Positions 12,327 to 23,859 of a stretch of DNA of 64,000 nt are shown one piece after another (within the stretch, counting starts at the first letter, position 1; every line of letters begins with the position of its first letter). Below the pieces are notes generated by a model. That model was not told the origin of the DNA, ran no database searches, and saw nothing but the letters and a program-made list of their open reading frames with translations. The stretch covers positions 28,143,819 through 28,207,818 of the forward strand of contig NC_061868.1 of assembly GCF_907164915.1 (NCBI RefSeq), given 5' to 3'. The DNA comes from Impatiens glandulifera. Its lineage: Eukaryota; Streptophyta; Magnoliopsida; Ericales; Balsaminaceae. A program made the translations under genes and the position numbers.

Positions 12327-12470
12327 ACGTCAAATTCGGAAAGACCCAAATGAAACCTTTGAGAGCTACTACAATATATTGAAGGAGGTCACGTCAAAAA
12401 TAGATGAGCTGCTTTGTGAACAAAATCAAGTTGATATGGTGAACGACAATATCAGTGTACAATAAACGAA
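12327..12470 (+). pseudogene. Short retroelement coding remnant abutting the LTR end
   Basis: From 12328 an open frame of about 45 codons begins right at the LTR border. It reads RQIRKDPNETFESYYNILKE, continues with DELLCEQNQVD, and ends at a TAA near 12463. The amphipathic, Lys/Glu-rich composition and the PNETFESYYN phrase suggest a Gag or ORF1 piece, but I do not recognise the family with certainty. Another Lys/Glu-rich stretch follows at 12480-12600 in broken frames. It may be the host sequence into which the minus-strand LTR inserted. Confidence 0.35.
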
Positions 12471-12639
12471 GAAACTGTCTGGATGAAAGTACTTATATTT
12501 GGAAGATCTTACTAATGTTAGAGATGGGCATAATGACGCCCTTAGGAAAGAAGTAGAAGAAGGCAAGAAATCGTTTCAACTAGACTTAACCACGCGAAGA
12601 AGAAGTTAGGTTAGTGACGTCGTGGGTATCATGGGTGGA

Positions 12640-14675
12640 CCATTTACAAAAATTCCAGTTATCCTTGAGAGAGAAGAGGGTTGGAGAGAAAGAAACCAAC
12701 TCAAGAACAAGTTGAAAGTGATTCCGACGAGGTTTTAGTTTTTCGTCGAGATCAATTCCAGGTTATGTTCTTCTAGTTCTTCTATTTACTTCAGATATTC
12801 TTTTACTTTAGAATTGTTATAGTTCATTCAAGACATTGTTTATGTACATCGACGTCGACGTTATGTAGACTTCATACACTTTGATTAATTAAATTATGTT
12901 TTAAATTTAGTTGATGAATTGTTTGAATGTTGTTTAAATGATTGGTTAACCAAATTTCTAGAGTCCTATGTTAAATGTAGTCTTCTAGATCTATAGAGGA
13001 ATGTTTTTCAATTCCTCTGTTCTTCTCTTCTGTTAGTCAAAACATCTCCCTAGGATGTTTGTTTCGTTAGTGAGCCTCCGTGGTGAAAAACTCCAATCTT
13101 TCAGAGAAACGTGAGGTCAAAGCGACACTCTACCGGATGCCCAGATCGAGGGATACAATGTGTTCCTCTATTCTTCAATGATGGATTCTAGTGAGCTCCC
13201 GACGAGAAGCAAGACGAATAAGCTTTTATTGATTTTGAGGCAGCTTCCGAGTAGACGAGGACATTCAAAGATTTCCTATGCTTCCATGGCATCGAGAATC
13301 GGCTAACAACGATAGACGTAGGAAGTCAACGAGGCCCTGCAACTGCCTTTTCCGTTTTGGAATTTCCAAATTTCTGAACTTTTGAAGAATGTTTAAAGAG
13401 GCCCATACGCTCTCCATTCTTTTAATTATGCCTAAGAACTTTAATTCAAAATTAATTTAATGTTTCTAAATTAAATAGGCCCCAAAATTTTCTTAATTTT
13501 GAACTTGAATTTTCAAATTCGAATTAGTTTTTAGAGGATTCAAATTATTTTGACCCCTAGACTATTGTCAACGTACAATTCGGCCCTCCAACTTTATTTT
13601 CATCCAATTTTGGATATAAAGTTTCAAATTCTAACTTTTGAGATATTAGAGTTTGTTTGGTTTCCTTTTATATAAAACAACCTTTTTATTTCATTTGGAG
13701 TCTCCATATGATTTTATAAAAAAATCAAAAATTTAGTGATAGTAAAACATATTATTATCAATAAAAATAATATTTTTCAATTAATTTTTTGGGCCTGTTT
13801 GAAAAACGGCTTATTTTGGAACGCTCATGTTGGGAGCTCCATAGCCTGAAAAATTATGAAGTTTTTGCAGTAGGTTCATAAAAATATATTTTGACCTCAT
13901 AAATTTTTATAATTTTTGGAATACTTTCAAAAAAATGCTCGTTTTATCATAGTCATACCAGGTGTCTCGTAACCCCGAAAAGTTTCGTAATCAAGTGCGA
14001 AGTGTTTCAAAAAAATATGTTCAACATGCACAAAATTTCTCAAGATTTTTCAACTCTTTTGGAAAAATTCTCAATTTTTATTGTTACATACTTCAGGGCT
14101 CCAATTACCTCTCTTCGTTTTTTAATCCACATTCCTGTATACTGATAACGTCTTTCATGTGAAATGATTCATAGTCCATCAACAATCAAATCTTTAAGAA
14201 AATTAACAAATACGATAGTTCACATTGGTTCACAGGTATGCCCAATGAATGAATTCGAGGATCCATTTCATATTCTTTAAGTCTAGGAAAATCTAATGAG
14301 ATTCTATAATCACCTTTGGACTAAGAATATGATATATTGTTAAAATAGACTTAAGACACGATAAATAGACATTCAAGAATTCTAATGTCATAATGCCAAC
14401 CTTCATTAGAATCTAATTAGAGCTAGGATTACTTCTTTTGAATTAGAGAGACGAGGTTAGGACATTCACAAGAAAAAAATTATGAACTCATAATGTAAAT
14501 GTGTAATGTACCTTCATAAATATTGGCCAACTACATTGGAGTAGATACTATTCCAAGAGATAGATGCATAAAACATAGCTAACATGACCCTTTTTTCATT
14601 CGTAACCAAACATCAGACCCTTAATCCGTAAATACTCTATTTTCTTTCTTTATTTATTTTTGAAGTAAACTAATG
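12640..14675 (+). mobile_element. 5' LTR portion of the Tat/Ogre-like element
   Basis: The segment aligns with the second half of the LTR at 38029 onward: the CATCGACGTCGACG block at about 12848 matches CACCGACGTCGATG at about 39851, and GATTGGTTAACCAA at 12940 matches CATTGGTTAACCAA near 39949. It also aligns in reverse with 10780 down to 6306. The first ~1.6-1.8 kb of the LTR is missing at the left border. The LTR end lies just before the TGGCGACTCT word at 14676. Confidence 0.65.
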
Positions 14676-14685
14676 TGGCGACTCT
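14676..14685 (+). other. Primer-binding-like site of the Tat/Ogre-like element
   Basis: TGGCGACTCT directly follows the LTR end. TGGCGACTC-type primer-binding sequences are frequent after Tat/Ogre-lineage LTRs. The downstream bases are diverged, so the matching tRNA cannot be fixed from this site alone. Confidence 0.45.
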
Positions 14686-15762
14686 TAAAGTCAACCAAAT
14701 TATTACGTTTTGAACATGTACTAATATAGAACTTGTACGAGATATGATATAGAACTTCACTTTGGTTCCTCATCTCAAATAGTTAGGATAACATCCTACG
14801 TGGATAGTTCTTTAATCTACGTTGTGTGAGATTCGAGAGGATGGTAAGACACGAATTTCTATAGAATAGATTTCATATAACAAAACTCTTTCTAAAAAGT
14901 GCATGAGTCATGTTTATCATTTAAGTCCTTCGATACGTCCTCTCCATGTGTGGAGCATTCGAAAGGATATGTAAGACATGAGACCAACTAACATCTGATC
15001 GCACAAAACGCTCTTAAAAATAGAGTATTTGAATGGATAAATCTATCTTAGGATTAGATACTTCATGCCCTAAAAGGAAAGAGGTTAGGTGGACTCTTAA
15101 AAATGGGTAGACGCTTAAGATGAAAAGGTAGAGAAAGTTACGCGTACAAGAAAACATCTCTTGGGACGTACGTGGAGACGAATTAAACGCGTACAGAAAA
15201 TTGAAAAATCTATTAGGAATTAACTAAATTTTTATCTCAAAACATGTAGTTGGCCAAACTATCATAACAAAGAAGGACGTTACAACTACTTTCAAAAGAA
15301 TCTTTTCTTGAGGTCACTAAGCTCGTGAACACAATGTGAATCTTGCAATTGCATGTAGATTAAAACCCGACAAGGCTCATCGCTTTTTAATTGATGAGGT
15401 GTGCAAATAAAAGTGTTTTGGTAAACATTGTTTGCACATGAATAAGCTCAACTGCCTTTTAAATATTGTTGTGTGTAGTCAAAATGTATTTAGAGAGATA
15501 CAAACTACACCAGAAAGTTTACGAGCCCCATACTGTATCTTCCTAAAAATAACTACATCTCATAATGGGTGACGTTGTCGTTCACCCAAGATCTCATCTC
15601 ATTTCTTCTTGATTACAATAACTCATTTATCGTAAGCCAACTAATGAGTTTTTTCTATCTACGTATTTGCATGCTAGAAGAAATATAAATTTTTAGGATT
15701 AAAATCAAGGTTTTTTTCAAAGAAAATAAAAAGATAATTAGAACTTTTTCTTTTCATGGAAA
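14686..15762 (+). other. Leader region of the Tat/Ogre-like element, no coding
   Basis: No frame or motif was recognised. Position between the primer-binding-like site and the first coding remnant makes it the 5' untranslated leader. Confidence 0.4.
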
Positions 15763-16935
15763 ATGATGATGGTATCTAAAGAGCGTTTGGCAATGTACTT
15801 TGATGTATTTCATGCATATGCCAAGAAATTCGCATCTTTTGGTGTGAATGAAATTCTGATGCTTGCTCATATCAAGATCAATGAAGATTTGATGGTTCAC
15901 ATGCAAGAGAGATGGGATATTGAGATGTGCGTCAATGTTTTCGGTGATAAGCGCATCTTCTCTACGATAGAGGGCTTCCAAGCCATCATCTAATCTTAAT
16001 TCAAGGAGATCATGTTGTTGGAACCGTACTAATTGAGGGATCCACGAGAGGTACTACAAGACTCCTTCGGGTATAGTAGATACTATGCAATCCAGATCAC
16101 TACGTATGGGTGTCTCGACATGTAAAAGTTGGACCACGCCATTTTGTTTTCCTAAGGACGGACCAAGGGCTCCAAATATCGTAGGCGTGTAATGGTAGTT
16201 CTACTCACCCACTCTTTTTTGTGTCCCGTAGATGGGGGATGACCCTCCATTTGCCTTGTGGAAGTTGTTAATACTATGGAAACTCGTTCACAAGGGCGAC
16301 TAGTTTGGTGTTAATTGAGACACTTTTTGGTCTCTGAGAATTTTCTTTGGGTTCAACACCTTATTCACGTAGAGGATCACTTTTGGTCCTCTACCTCTAG
16401 CTGATGGACAAATTGCACTTTTTGCCATGTCCTTCGATCAACGGGAGGAAGGAATTATAGGGTTCCCACTGAAAATGGGAAACCCTCTAAGTATAACTAC
16501 TCTGAAAACAAGGAGGATGCATACATCCCGCTCTCCATGCATGTCAATGGTCCTCTTCTCTCATAAAGGAACGCTTGTAGAAATTTCGTTATAGCGTTCC
16601 CTTCTGGCGCCGCTATTGCTACTAATGATGGGGTTCTAGCTCATGTCACTGAATTCCAATTCTTTATTGCCAATTTAAAGGCAACTAAGGTCGAAATGTT
16701 GTTCCAAATAGCCGACTTGGCCAGAGGAAAACTTCTAAAGACCTCACATGACTTGGAGAAGGGGTTCATAGAAGCATGCAAAGAATCAATCCATTGTGAC
16801 TTATTGTTAGTTGATCTTGAAATATTTATTGGGAATGAGGATCCCACTCTAATTTTTTATAAGTATCTCGATGTTGTGGGACCAATACAATTAGATACTC
16901 CCACAATGCTTCATTTTTTTCTTCATGTTATCTAA
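15763..16935 (+). pseudogene. Probable ORF1 remnant of the Tat/Ogre-like element
   Basis: Two readable pieces remain. The first (15763-15993, 76 residues) is rich in aromatic and acidic residues and ends VFGDKRIFSTIEGFQAII. It is reminiscent of the G-x-x-L-x-P-T-x-E-E-[FY] phrase that I recall from ORF1 proteins of plant Tat/Ogre elements. The second (16696-16935, 79 residues) contains FQIADLARGKLLKTSHDLEK and CDLLLVDLEIFIG. The frames between are full of stops. Location upstream of integrase in the same strand fits an ORF1. The similarity is from memory and could be coincidental; otherwise it is an unidentified dead gene. Confidence 0.4.
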
Positions 16936-17122
16936 TGGGAAATTCCTCTCATTGTTACCTAAGATATTAAATTTCTAGGTTTTCCACGGTTAAGGAACTC
17001 AGTAACTCCTTTTTAGAGAGGTCGAAATGTACATTACTTTGGAGGTCACTGACCGTGACCTAAAGTTTATCAAACAAGGAGAGAAGGATTGATTCAACTC
17101 TTTCCTTGATAAGTGGAAGGCT

Positions 17123-17791
17123 ATGGTGTCAGACATCCTTGATAAGTGGAAGGTTATGGTGCCGAACATCATGGAATTTATTTGGGTTAATATCATCAAT
17201 CGATACGGGGTCTCCCATTCGATGATATCCATTAATGGTCATCATTACAAGGGTAATGTTCTTGGACTCTTTAAAGAGTTTAAAATTGAATATCACAAAT
17301 CTTTATCGTATCGACCTTAGACTAATGGGGCAGTTGAGGCTGTGAATAACAATGTAATTTGAATCTATGCTGAAAAGCACCCTTACACTTTGATCAACGA
17401 TATAAAAGTAGTATAACTCGTCGATCTTGAAATACCTAAGCTTTAGGGTGCTCTTTGGAGAGACATGTTATCGAAGAGGATTGGCTCAAGTCAGTTATGT
17501 CTCATAGAGGATAAGAGACTGGATACTCTATGTAGAACTCAAGCTTATCAACGTCTCATGTCGAAGGCTTTCAATAAGAAGGTCAAGCCTTGTCACTTTT
17601 TGGTAGGAGATTTAGTTCTCCGTAAGACCCGAGTACTTCAGGATCCAAGAGAGAAATTCCAATCATAGTGGGAAGGACCATATGCCATCAAGAAAGTTTT
17701 CTTAAGGGGAGTTGCACGTCTCACTTCAATGAATGGCGACGATCTCTCTACCTTGTACAATCTTGATACGCTCAATAAGTACTATGTCTAA
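17123..17791 (+). pseudogene. Ty3/gypsy integrase C-terminal half, broken
   Basis: The pieces follow the order of a gypsy integrase. IINRYGVSHSMISINGHHYK and FKEFKIEYHKSLSYRP correspond to the catalytic core around the second Asp; that Asp is replaced (ISING where ISDNG is usual). TNGAVEAVN keeps the catalytic Glu context. AYQRLMSKAFNKKVKPCHF, VGDLVLRKTRVLQ and WEGPYAIKKVF belong to the C-terminal GPY/F-like module. The frame ends near 17791 with LDTLNKYYV and TAA. At least four stops interrupt it. The sequence is of the Tat-type family in which GAVEAVN and the VLRKTRVLQ phrase are common. It marks the end of pol; the repeat-rich 3' UTR starts right after. Confidence 0.8.
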
Positions 17792-17939
17792 AAGTGGGGT
17801 AGCAAAATTCATGAGAGTCAGACCTCTTCTTCGAGCTATGGTTGTTCTTCGTTCATCAACCTAGCTATGCTCTGGGACAGTAATTCATATTCATATCATT
17901 TCCTTAGAGAGTGATACTTTATGTATGATTCTTAATTAT

Positions 17940-18929
17940 GGAGAAACTTTCGTTTCGCAAGTCGCGTCTTCATGCGCACTCTCTCTTGCAATTGATTCTC
18001 GAGAATCTTCCTTATTGAAAGTCGCATCATCATGCGCACTCATCCAGATGTCTTGACATTGATTGTCAAGAATCTCCCTCGTTGCAAGACGCATCGTTAT
18101 GCAAATATCCTTCAAAAGTTCTTGAATTCTCGATTGTCAAGAATCTTCATCGTTAGAAAGACACATTGTCATACGCATCTCTTGAAATGTCTTCAAATCG
18201 ATTATGAAGAATCTTCCTCTCTACAAGATGCATCATCATGTGCACACTTTTAGAAGTCTTGACATCGATTGTCAAGAATATTTCGTTTTTGAATGCCGCA
18301 TCGTCATGGACATTCCCTTAATATTTCTTGAATTTGATTGCCAAGAATCTTCTATTCTCTAAAAGTTGCATTTTGATGAGCACTCCCACAAATCTCTTAA
18401 ATTCAATCTTTAAGAACATTTTGCCTTGTAGGTTAAACTCAAATGTTAATTCTTAATTTAATTAGAAATTTGTAGACTTAGAGTATCATGATTTCTAGAA
18501 ATCGATTGTCAAGAATCTTCTCCCGACATGGTGGACTAAAGGAGAATTTCTTGATTTAATTAGGAATTTCTTGAAGTTTAAAATTCCTAAAGATTTCTTG
18601 AATTTTCGTTGTCAAGAATCTTTTCTTTTTCAGAAAGTCGCATCTTCATGCACACCATTCCTCAAAATTTATTGAATTCCCATTTTCAAGAATTTTCTTC
18701 TTTTCAAAAGTCGCATATTCATGCGCACCATTCCTCAAGATTTCTTGAATTCCCCTTGTCAAGAATCTTCTTCTTTAAGAAAGTCGCATCTTCATGCGCA
18801 CCATTCCTTAAGATTTCTTGAATTCCACTTGTCAAGAATTTAATTCATCTAGATAGTTTCATCTTCATGCGCATCATGTTGATACGATCTTCAAAGTTTG
18901 TAACATGATATTCCAGAGTTTTTGAATTC
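17940..18929. repeat. 3' UTR tandem repeat family 1 (~60-bp degenerate unit)
   Basis: The unit combines TCTTGAATTC, a TTGTCAAGAATCTTC word and GTCGCATCTTCATGCGCAC. At least twelve diverged copies are seen. The array is interrupted at 18930 by copia element A and continues at 28982. It has no coding potential. Confidence 0.75.
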
Positions 18930-20851
18930 TGATAGGATCGGCGTAATCAATAGAGACGGGGTCTGGCTATAGATGACGACTAAGAAAAATGGTTTGATAG
19001 AAATCCTGTTAAGGATTTAAATCACTTTCTATTCTTCACAAACCCTTGCAAACTCTTGAACGATTCAAGTGCGGAAACTTTTGCTCAGGTTTGAAGCTAA
19101 GAACAAAGAATGAGAAGATGACAGAATGTAAATGACACAACAGTTTGTTTATGGATGTTCAGAGCAAACTCTCCTACATCACCCCTTCTTCCAACCAACA
19201 GAAGGATTCACTATAAGTTTCTTATAATCAAATACAGTTGCACGATTAGCTCACTGTTGAACAGAATAGACTCTGTTCAACTTACAATAAGATGAAGTAT
19301 ATCAATCAGCTAAAACAATGCTTTGATTCTAACTCTCTCTTGATAAACACATAGTAAAGCAAGAAAGCATCTCTTTCGTATATCAGTTTGCATATTTGTG
19401 TATGATTTTCTGAGTATCGATAGATCGATTAATCTGTAATTCCAACAGTTCTTCCGTTGTCCTTGAAGATCTTGAAATAGGGACCATGTACCAACAGTCG
19501 AATCTTCCATAATGACACATGGCGAACTTCCATTAGAACGCCTCCATAGTACATAGCAGACTCAGAGCACCAGTTCGTGGCCGTACTAATCTGGTAGTGC
19601 GCCAAATATTCTTCTAGGATATTCCTACAAAAACAAGTAGTGGGAAGAATATTTCCTTACGTGGCATTAATCAATTGGTTGCAACTGGTTGTCGTACTGA
19701 TCTTCACTGGAAAGTGGAGCAGGAGTAGCATACAACTAGTTGATCATGAGTAGACGAGTGCTAGATTCAAGCAACTGCTTAAGCATGTCATTAGAAGTAT
19801 TTCACTTAGACGACCTCGTCTAATGAAAATAGACGCCCACGTCTAATATCAGGATCCATTAGACCACTTGGTCTAATGGGATTAGACGTCACGTCTAATT
19901 AAGGTTCCCCTTCAGACTAATATGAAGGAGTTAGATTGCACGTCTAACTCTCATATGTTAGACTGCACGTCTAACTACGCATCCCTTCAGACTAATCTAA
20001 AGGAGTTAGACTGCACGTCTAACTCTCATACGCTAGATTGCACGTCTAACTACGCATCCTTTCAGACTAATCTGAAGGAGTTAGACTACACGTCCAACTC
20101 TCATACGTTAGACTGCACGTCTAACTACGCATCCCTTCAGACTAATCTGAAGGAGTTAGATTGCATATCTAACTCTCACACGTTAGAATGCACGTCTAAC
20201 TACGCATCCGTTAGACTGCACGTTAAACTACGTATCCGTTAGACTGCACGTCTAACTACGTCTGTTAGACTACACATGTAACTACGTATCTGTTAGACTA
20301 CACGTCTAATTACATATCTGTTAGACTGCACTTTTAACTATGTATCTGTTAGACTGTAAGTCTAACTACGTATTTGTTAGAATACACGTCTAACTACGTA
20401 TCTTTTAGATTGCACGTCTAACTACGTATCTGTTAGACTGCACGTCTAACTACGTATCTATTAGAATGCACGTCTAACTACGTATCTGTTAGACGTCACG
20501 TCTAATTACGTATTTGTTAGACTGCACGTCTAACTACGTATCTGTTAGACTGCACGTCTAACTACGTATCTGTTAGACTACACGTCTAACTACGCCTGTT
20601 AGACTACACGTCTAACTGCGTATTCGTTAGACTGTACGTGTAACTATGCCTGTTAGACTGTACGTCTAACTCTATGCATCTAATGGCCAATCAGTCTAAT
20701 GAACCTCATTTAGACTTAGTCTAATATAACCTATTTTCGATAAACCTGCACCAAAAATGATTAGACGGCTTAAATTAAGTTTTATACACACTCATCATCA
20801 AAATTCCAATAGTCAAAATACTTTGACACTTAGTCAAAATAATTTGACCCA
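18930..20851 (-). repeat. 3' LTR of copia element A
   Basis: On the minus strand it runs from TGGGTCAAATTATTTTGACT (at 20851) to GATCCTATCA (at 18930), with TG...CA ends. It matches 27112-28981 along its length except in the palindrome array. Confidence 0.9.
19805..20690. repeat. Palindrome array TTAGAC...GTCTAA in the 3' LTR of A
   Basis: Units of about 28 bp contain TTAGACTGCACGTCTAA (inverted repeat TTAGAC/GTCTAA around a 5-nt centre) followed by a CTACGTATCTG-type spacer. The left part (about 19922-20230) is organised as a 75-bp higher-order unit holding two palindromes. More than 20 units are present. ACGT cores occur both in the palindrome (CACGTC) and in the spacer (TACGTA). Confidence 0.9.
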
Positions 20852-20875
20852 ATAAATTCCCCCTTTTTGATGATG
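20852..20875 (-). other. Polypurine tract of copia element A
   Basis: On the minus strand AAAAAGGGGGAATTTATT lies directly before the LTR start TGGGTC. This is the plus-strand priming site of reverse transcription. Confidence 0.8.
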
Positions 20876-21077
20876 ATGTTAAAACTTTGCATAGATATTA
20901 AAGAGATTATATGAGTAATGCAATCAATACCATAATCAAATAACAGCAAAATCAGGAATGTTTTTCAAAAAAATACAGAAACATCTTTCAAAACAGCAAA
21001 ACGAAATAAGTTCAGGATAACACAAGACAACCCAAAAAAAATTCCTATCCTCCTTTTTCTCTTCCCCCTTTTTAACA

Positions 21078-21897
21078 TCATCTAGGAAGGGAATCAACAG
21101 CTGATTCTAGGGCTAAGGTTAGAGCCGAGTTAAGCTCGTCCCTGTTTCTCTTCTTCGATCTGAGCCTGTTCACCCTAAGAACATAATCGAGAATCTTCTC
21201 GCTGTTCAAGATTTTGGATGAGGAATGGAACCCGTGACCAGATTCATCAAGAATACGGCAAAGGAAAGCGCAAAGAGGACCATCATAGCCGAAGATCTTC
21301 TTTTGGGCGGAGATCATTCTGACTAGGTTGTTGAAGAGGAATTTTGACCAATTGATGGCTACACCCCTTGTGATGGCCACCAATATTTCAAAGACCTTCG
21401 TACAATAGATGTAGAATGAGTCTTTTGCGAGGAGGGATTTCGAGAAGATGTCGTTGAGTAGAGCATACTCAACTTTCAAGAAGTTACTCTTCCCATGATA
21501 TTCAACAGGAAGGGTTTCTCCTTCGATGATCTGAAAAAGACATTCATCATTTCAGAAAGAATCTCATTAGAGGAAGAAGGACACTCATGGATTCCTTCGG
21601 TTGAGAGTCTGAAGAACAAACCAAATGTTTCTTCATCGAAGCAGATCATTCTGCCAAGAATATTTGCACAGATGTATTTGTTGTTGTAGAAGCTAGCGGT
21701 TTCGAAAAACTCACGAACAACTTGTTCGTGATAAATGTAGTGAGAGGGCGAAGGAATCCATTCAACCTAGAGGCTTTCAATGATTCAAACATTTGAACCA
21801 TTCTAGGATTCGTCAAAGTAGAGATCGGTTTGAAATCTACTTGTAGGGATTTTGCAGGGAAGAAAGTCATTTTGGCAAGATGAACAAACGAGCACAA
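21078..21897 (-). pseudogene. ORF3 of copia element A (extra ORF after pol), frameshifted
   Basis: The minus-strand frame at 21646-21897 gives the N-terminus (KSLQVDFKPI... MVQMFESLKASRLNGFL). The frame at 21078-21479 gives the C-terminal 133 residues, including KVEYALLNDIFSKSLLAK, VAITRGVAINW and QKKIFGYDGP, followed by a basic RLRSKKRNRDELNS. The two correspond to the homologous ORF3 of element B (53316-54056) in the same order and position; the middle is shifted out of frame. No transmembrane segment, zinc finger or protease/RT motif is seen. It resembles, from memory, a repetitive hypothetical-protein family in Lamiales that is often misnamed. Function unknown; its position is where Sireviruses carry an env-like ORF. 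Confidence 0.65.
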
Positions 21898-21899
21898 GA

Positions 21900-22820
21900 A
21901 TTTGACGATTCGAATTCTAGAGAGAGAGACGAAGATTTAAGAGTACTCATCCATTTGAGTAACGCCATTCATTAAATATTGGAAAGCTAACGAATAGCAA
22001 TAAATGTTTAATAATCATTTTAACCGTCAAAAATCTCAGAAACCTATTCCCAAGGGACACACCTATCAATTAATCTTAATCATGAAACTGCACAATTAAT
22101 AATAAACATATAGAAGAAAATAATCAGAAATTTCAGTCACTTTTGACAAATTGATAGACACATGTCTTCAATTTATTAAGAGTGACTGGTTTATTTTCGG
22201 CGTGAAAAGGTACATAGACAGATACATATGCAGATGATAGCTGTCTAGATAGCCAGAAGATGAAAAGTCTAAGTAGAGACGTTTATTCTACTTTTCACAT
22301 TCTTCACTTCTAATTGGGAAATACATCTATTAGACGTTGCCGTCTAATCCAGTTTGTCTTATAAACGTTTAACGTCTATTAGACGTAGACGTCTAATTAC
22401 GCATAAACACCACGTACTGCACATGTGTTTGGTTAGACGTGAACTTCCACTACTCTTGTCATAAAAATGTCTAACGTCTATTAGACGTATACGTCTAACC
22501 GCGCAGGTTAACTAACCAAGACATGAGTTCCCGAAAGAAGATAAAGCTGCTTGAGTAGACGTACGTCTAATTTGTTATGCTTCTTAAACTTTTAGTCCAT
22601 TGGACGTATTAAGACCTCTGTCTTCTTGTCTGTCCAGTTATGTTTGAATAACATGTTCCCCTCAATTTATGCACATAACAACATCAATCAAGATCAACAA
22701 GTCCTAAAATGTTTCTAAAATGAGTAAACTTAGCTTCGGGTAGAGTCTTCGTGAATATGTCTGTAGTTTGTTGATCTGTTGGGATGTATTCAAGACAAAT
22801 CTGCTTCTAATTGACATGCT
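21900..22820 (-). other. Spacer between pol and ORF3 of A with palindromes
   Basis: No coding sequence. It contains several TTAGACG...CGTCTAA palindromes between 22329 and 22569, the best being TTAGACGTATACGTCTAA (22481-22498), a perfect 18-bp palindrome. They lie upstream of ORF3 as read on the minus strand. Confidence 0.7.
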
Positions 22821-22821
22821 C

Positions 22822-23708
22822 TCAGATTAAGTGATGCCTGATTTCAATGTGCTTTGTCTGAGAATGCAGAACTGGATTATAGGTGATTGTGATAGCACTT
22901 GTGTGGTCGCAGAAATGTGGAGATTCTTCAGCCTCAATCCCATAGTCCCTATGCTGTTGTTGAACCCATAAGACCTGAGAGCAACAACTTCCAGCAGCAA
23001 GGTACTCTACTTCAGCTGTAGACGTGGCAACTAACGTCTGCTTCTTGCTAAACCATGAGATAAGACGATCTCCAAGGAACTGGCAAGTTCCACTCGTGCT
23101 CTTTCTATCAATTTTGCATCCTGCATAATCTGTATCTGAGAAACTAGTTAAATTTAAACTGGAATCCTTTGAAAACCACAGTCCCACATTTTGAGTTCCC
23201 TTTAGATACTTTAGAATACGTTTAACAGCAGTAAAGTGAGAGAGTTTATGATTAACCTGAAATCTTCCACAAACACCAACAACAAATTGGATATCTGGTC
23301 TACTAGCAGTAACTAGAGCAATGACCCAATTAGACCTCTATAGGTTGTGACATCTATACTTTGACCACCATCATCTTTGTCCAATTTACTAGAGGAGCTC
23401 ATTGGAGTGGCTGCAGCAGAGCAGTTCTCCATCCCAAACTTCTTTAGTAACTCTTTGGTATACTTAGCTTGATTGATGAAGGTTCCTTTCTCTAGCTGAC
23501 GAACTTGAAGACCGAGGAAGAAAGTTAATTCTCCCATCATGGTCATTTCAAATCTGTCCTGCATCAGCTTAGCAAATTTCTCACACATCTTGGGGTTAGT
23601 TGATCCAAATATAATATCATCAACATATATTTGAACAAGCAGGATGTGAGTCTTTAGTGAATCTAAATAATGTTTTATCCACAGTTCCAATAACAAAGTC
23701 ATGATCAA
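22822..23708 (-). pseudogene. Copia A: end of RT and RNase H, broken
   Basis: 23313-23708 contains [18 protein letters not shown] with the RT active-site YVDD, then [18 protein letters not shown]. 22822-23187 is the RNase H part with [19 protein letters not shown] and STAEVEYLAAG, ending at a TAA-type stop after the HIEIRHHLI phrase. The frames are separated by a stop near 23310 and a shift, so the product is not made as one protein. The copia RNase H is normally SDADYAG, so one of the variable residues has changed. Confidence 0.85.
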
Positions 23709-23859
23709 ACAAAAATTCAGTCAAAGTGTCATACCAAGCTCTAGGAGCTTATTTCAGACCATACAAAGCTTTGTCAAGTTTATAAACATGATTTGGTAAA
23801 GTATGATCTACAAAACTAGGGGGTTGCTCAACATAGATATCTTCATTTAATTTACCGTT

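Noticed and set aside
18925..18929. 5-bp target duplication of copia A (AATTC)
   Set aside because: The sequence after the other LTR is AAAAA, so no matching duplicate exists; not annotated.
19922..20242. Open frame of repeated LDCTSN peptides (also at 28060-28263 and 52634-52888)
   Set aside because: It is a translation of the palindrome array with a period divisible by three; it has no start context and occurs only where the array allows it.
19805..20690. CRISPR-like regular repeat array
   Set aside because: The genome is a plant's, the spacers are themselves repeated rather than unique, and the array lies in both LTRs of a retrotransposon.
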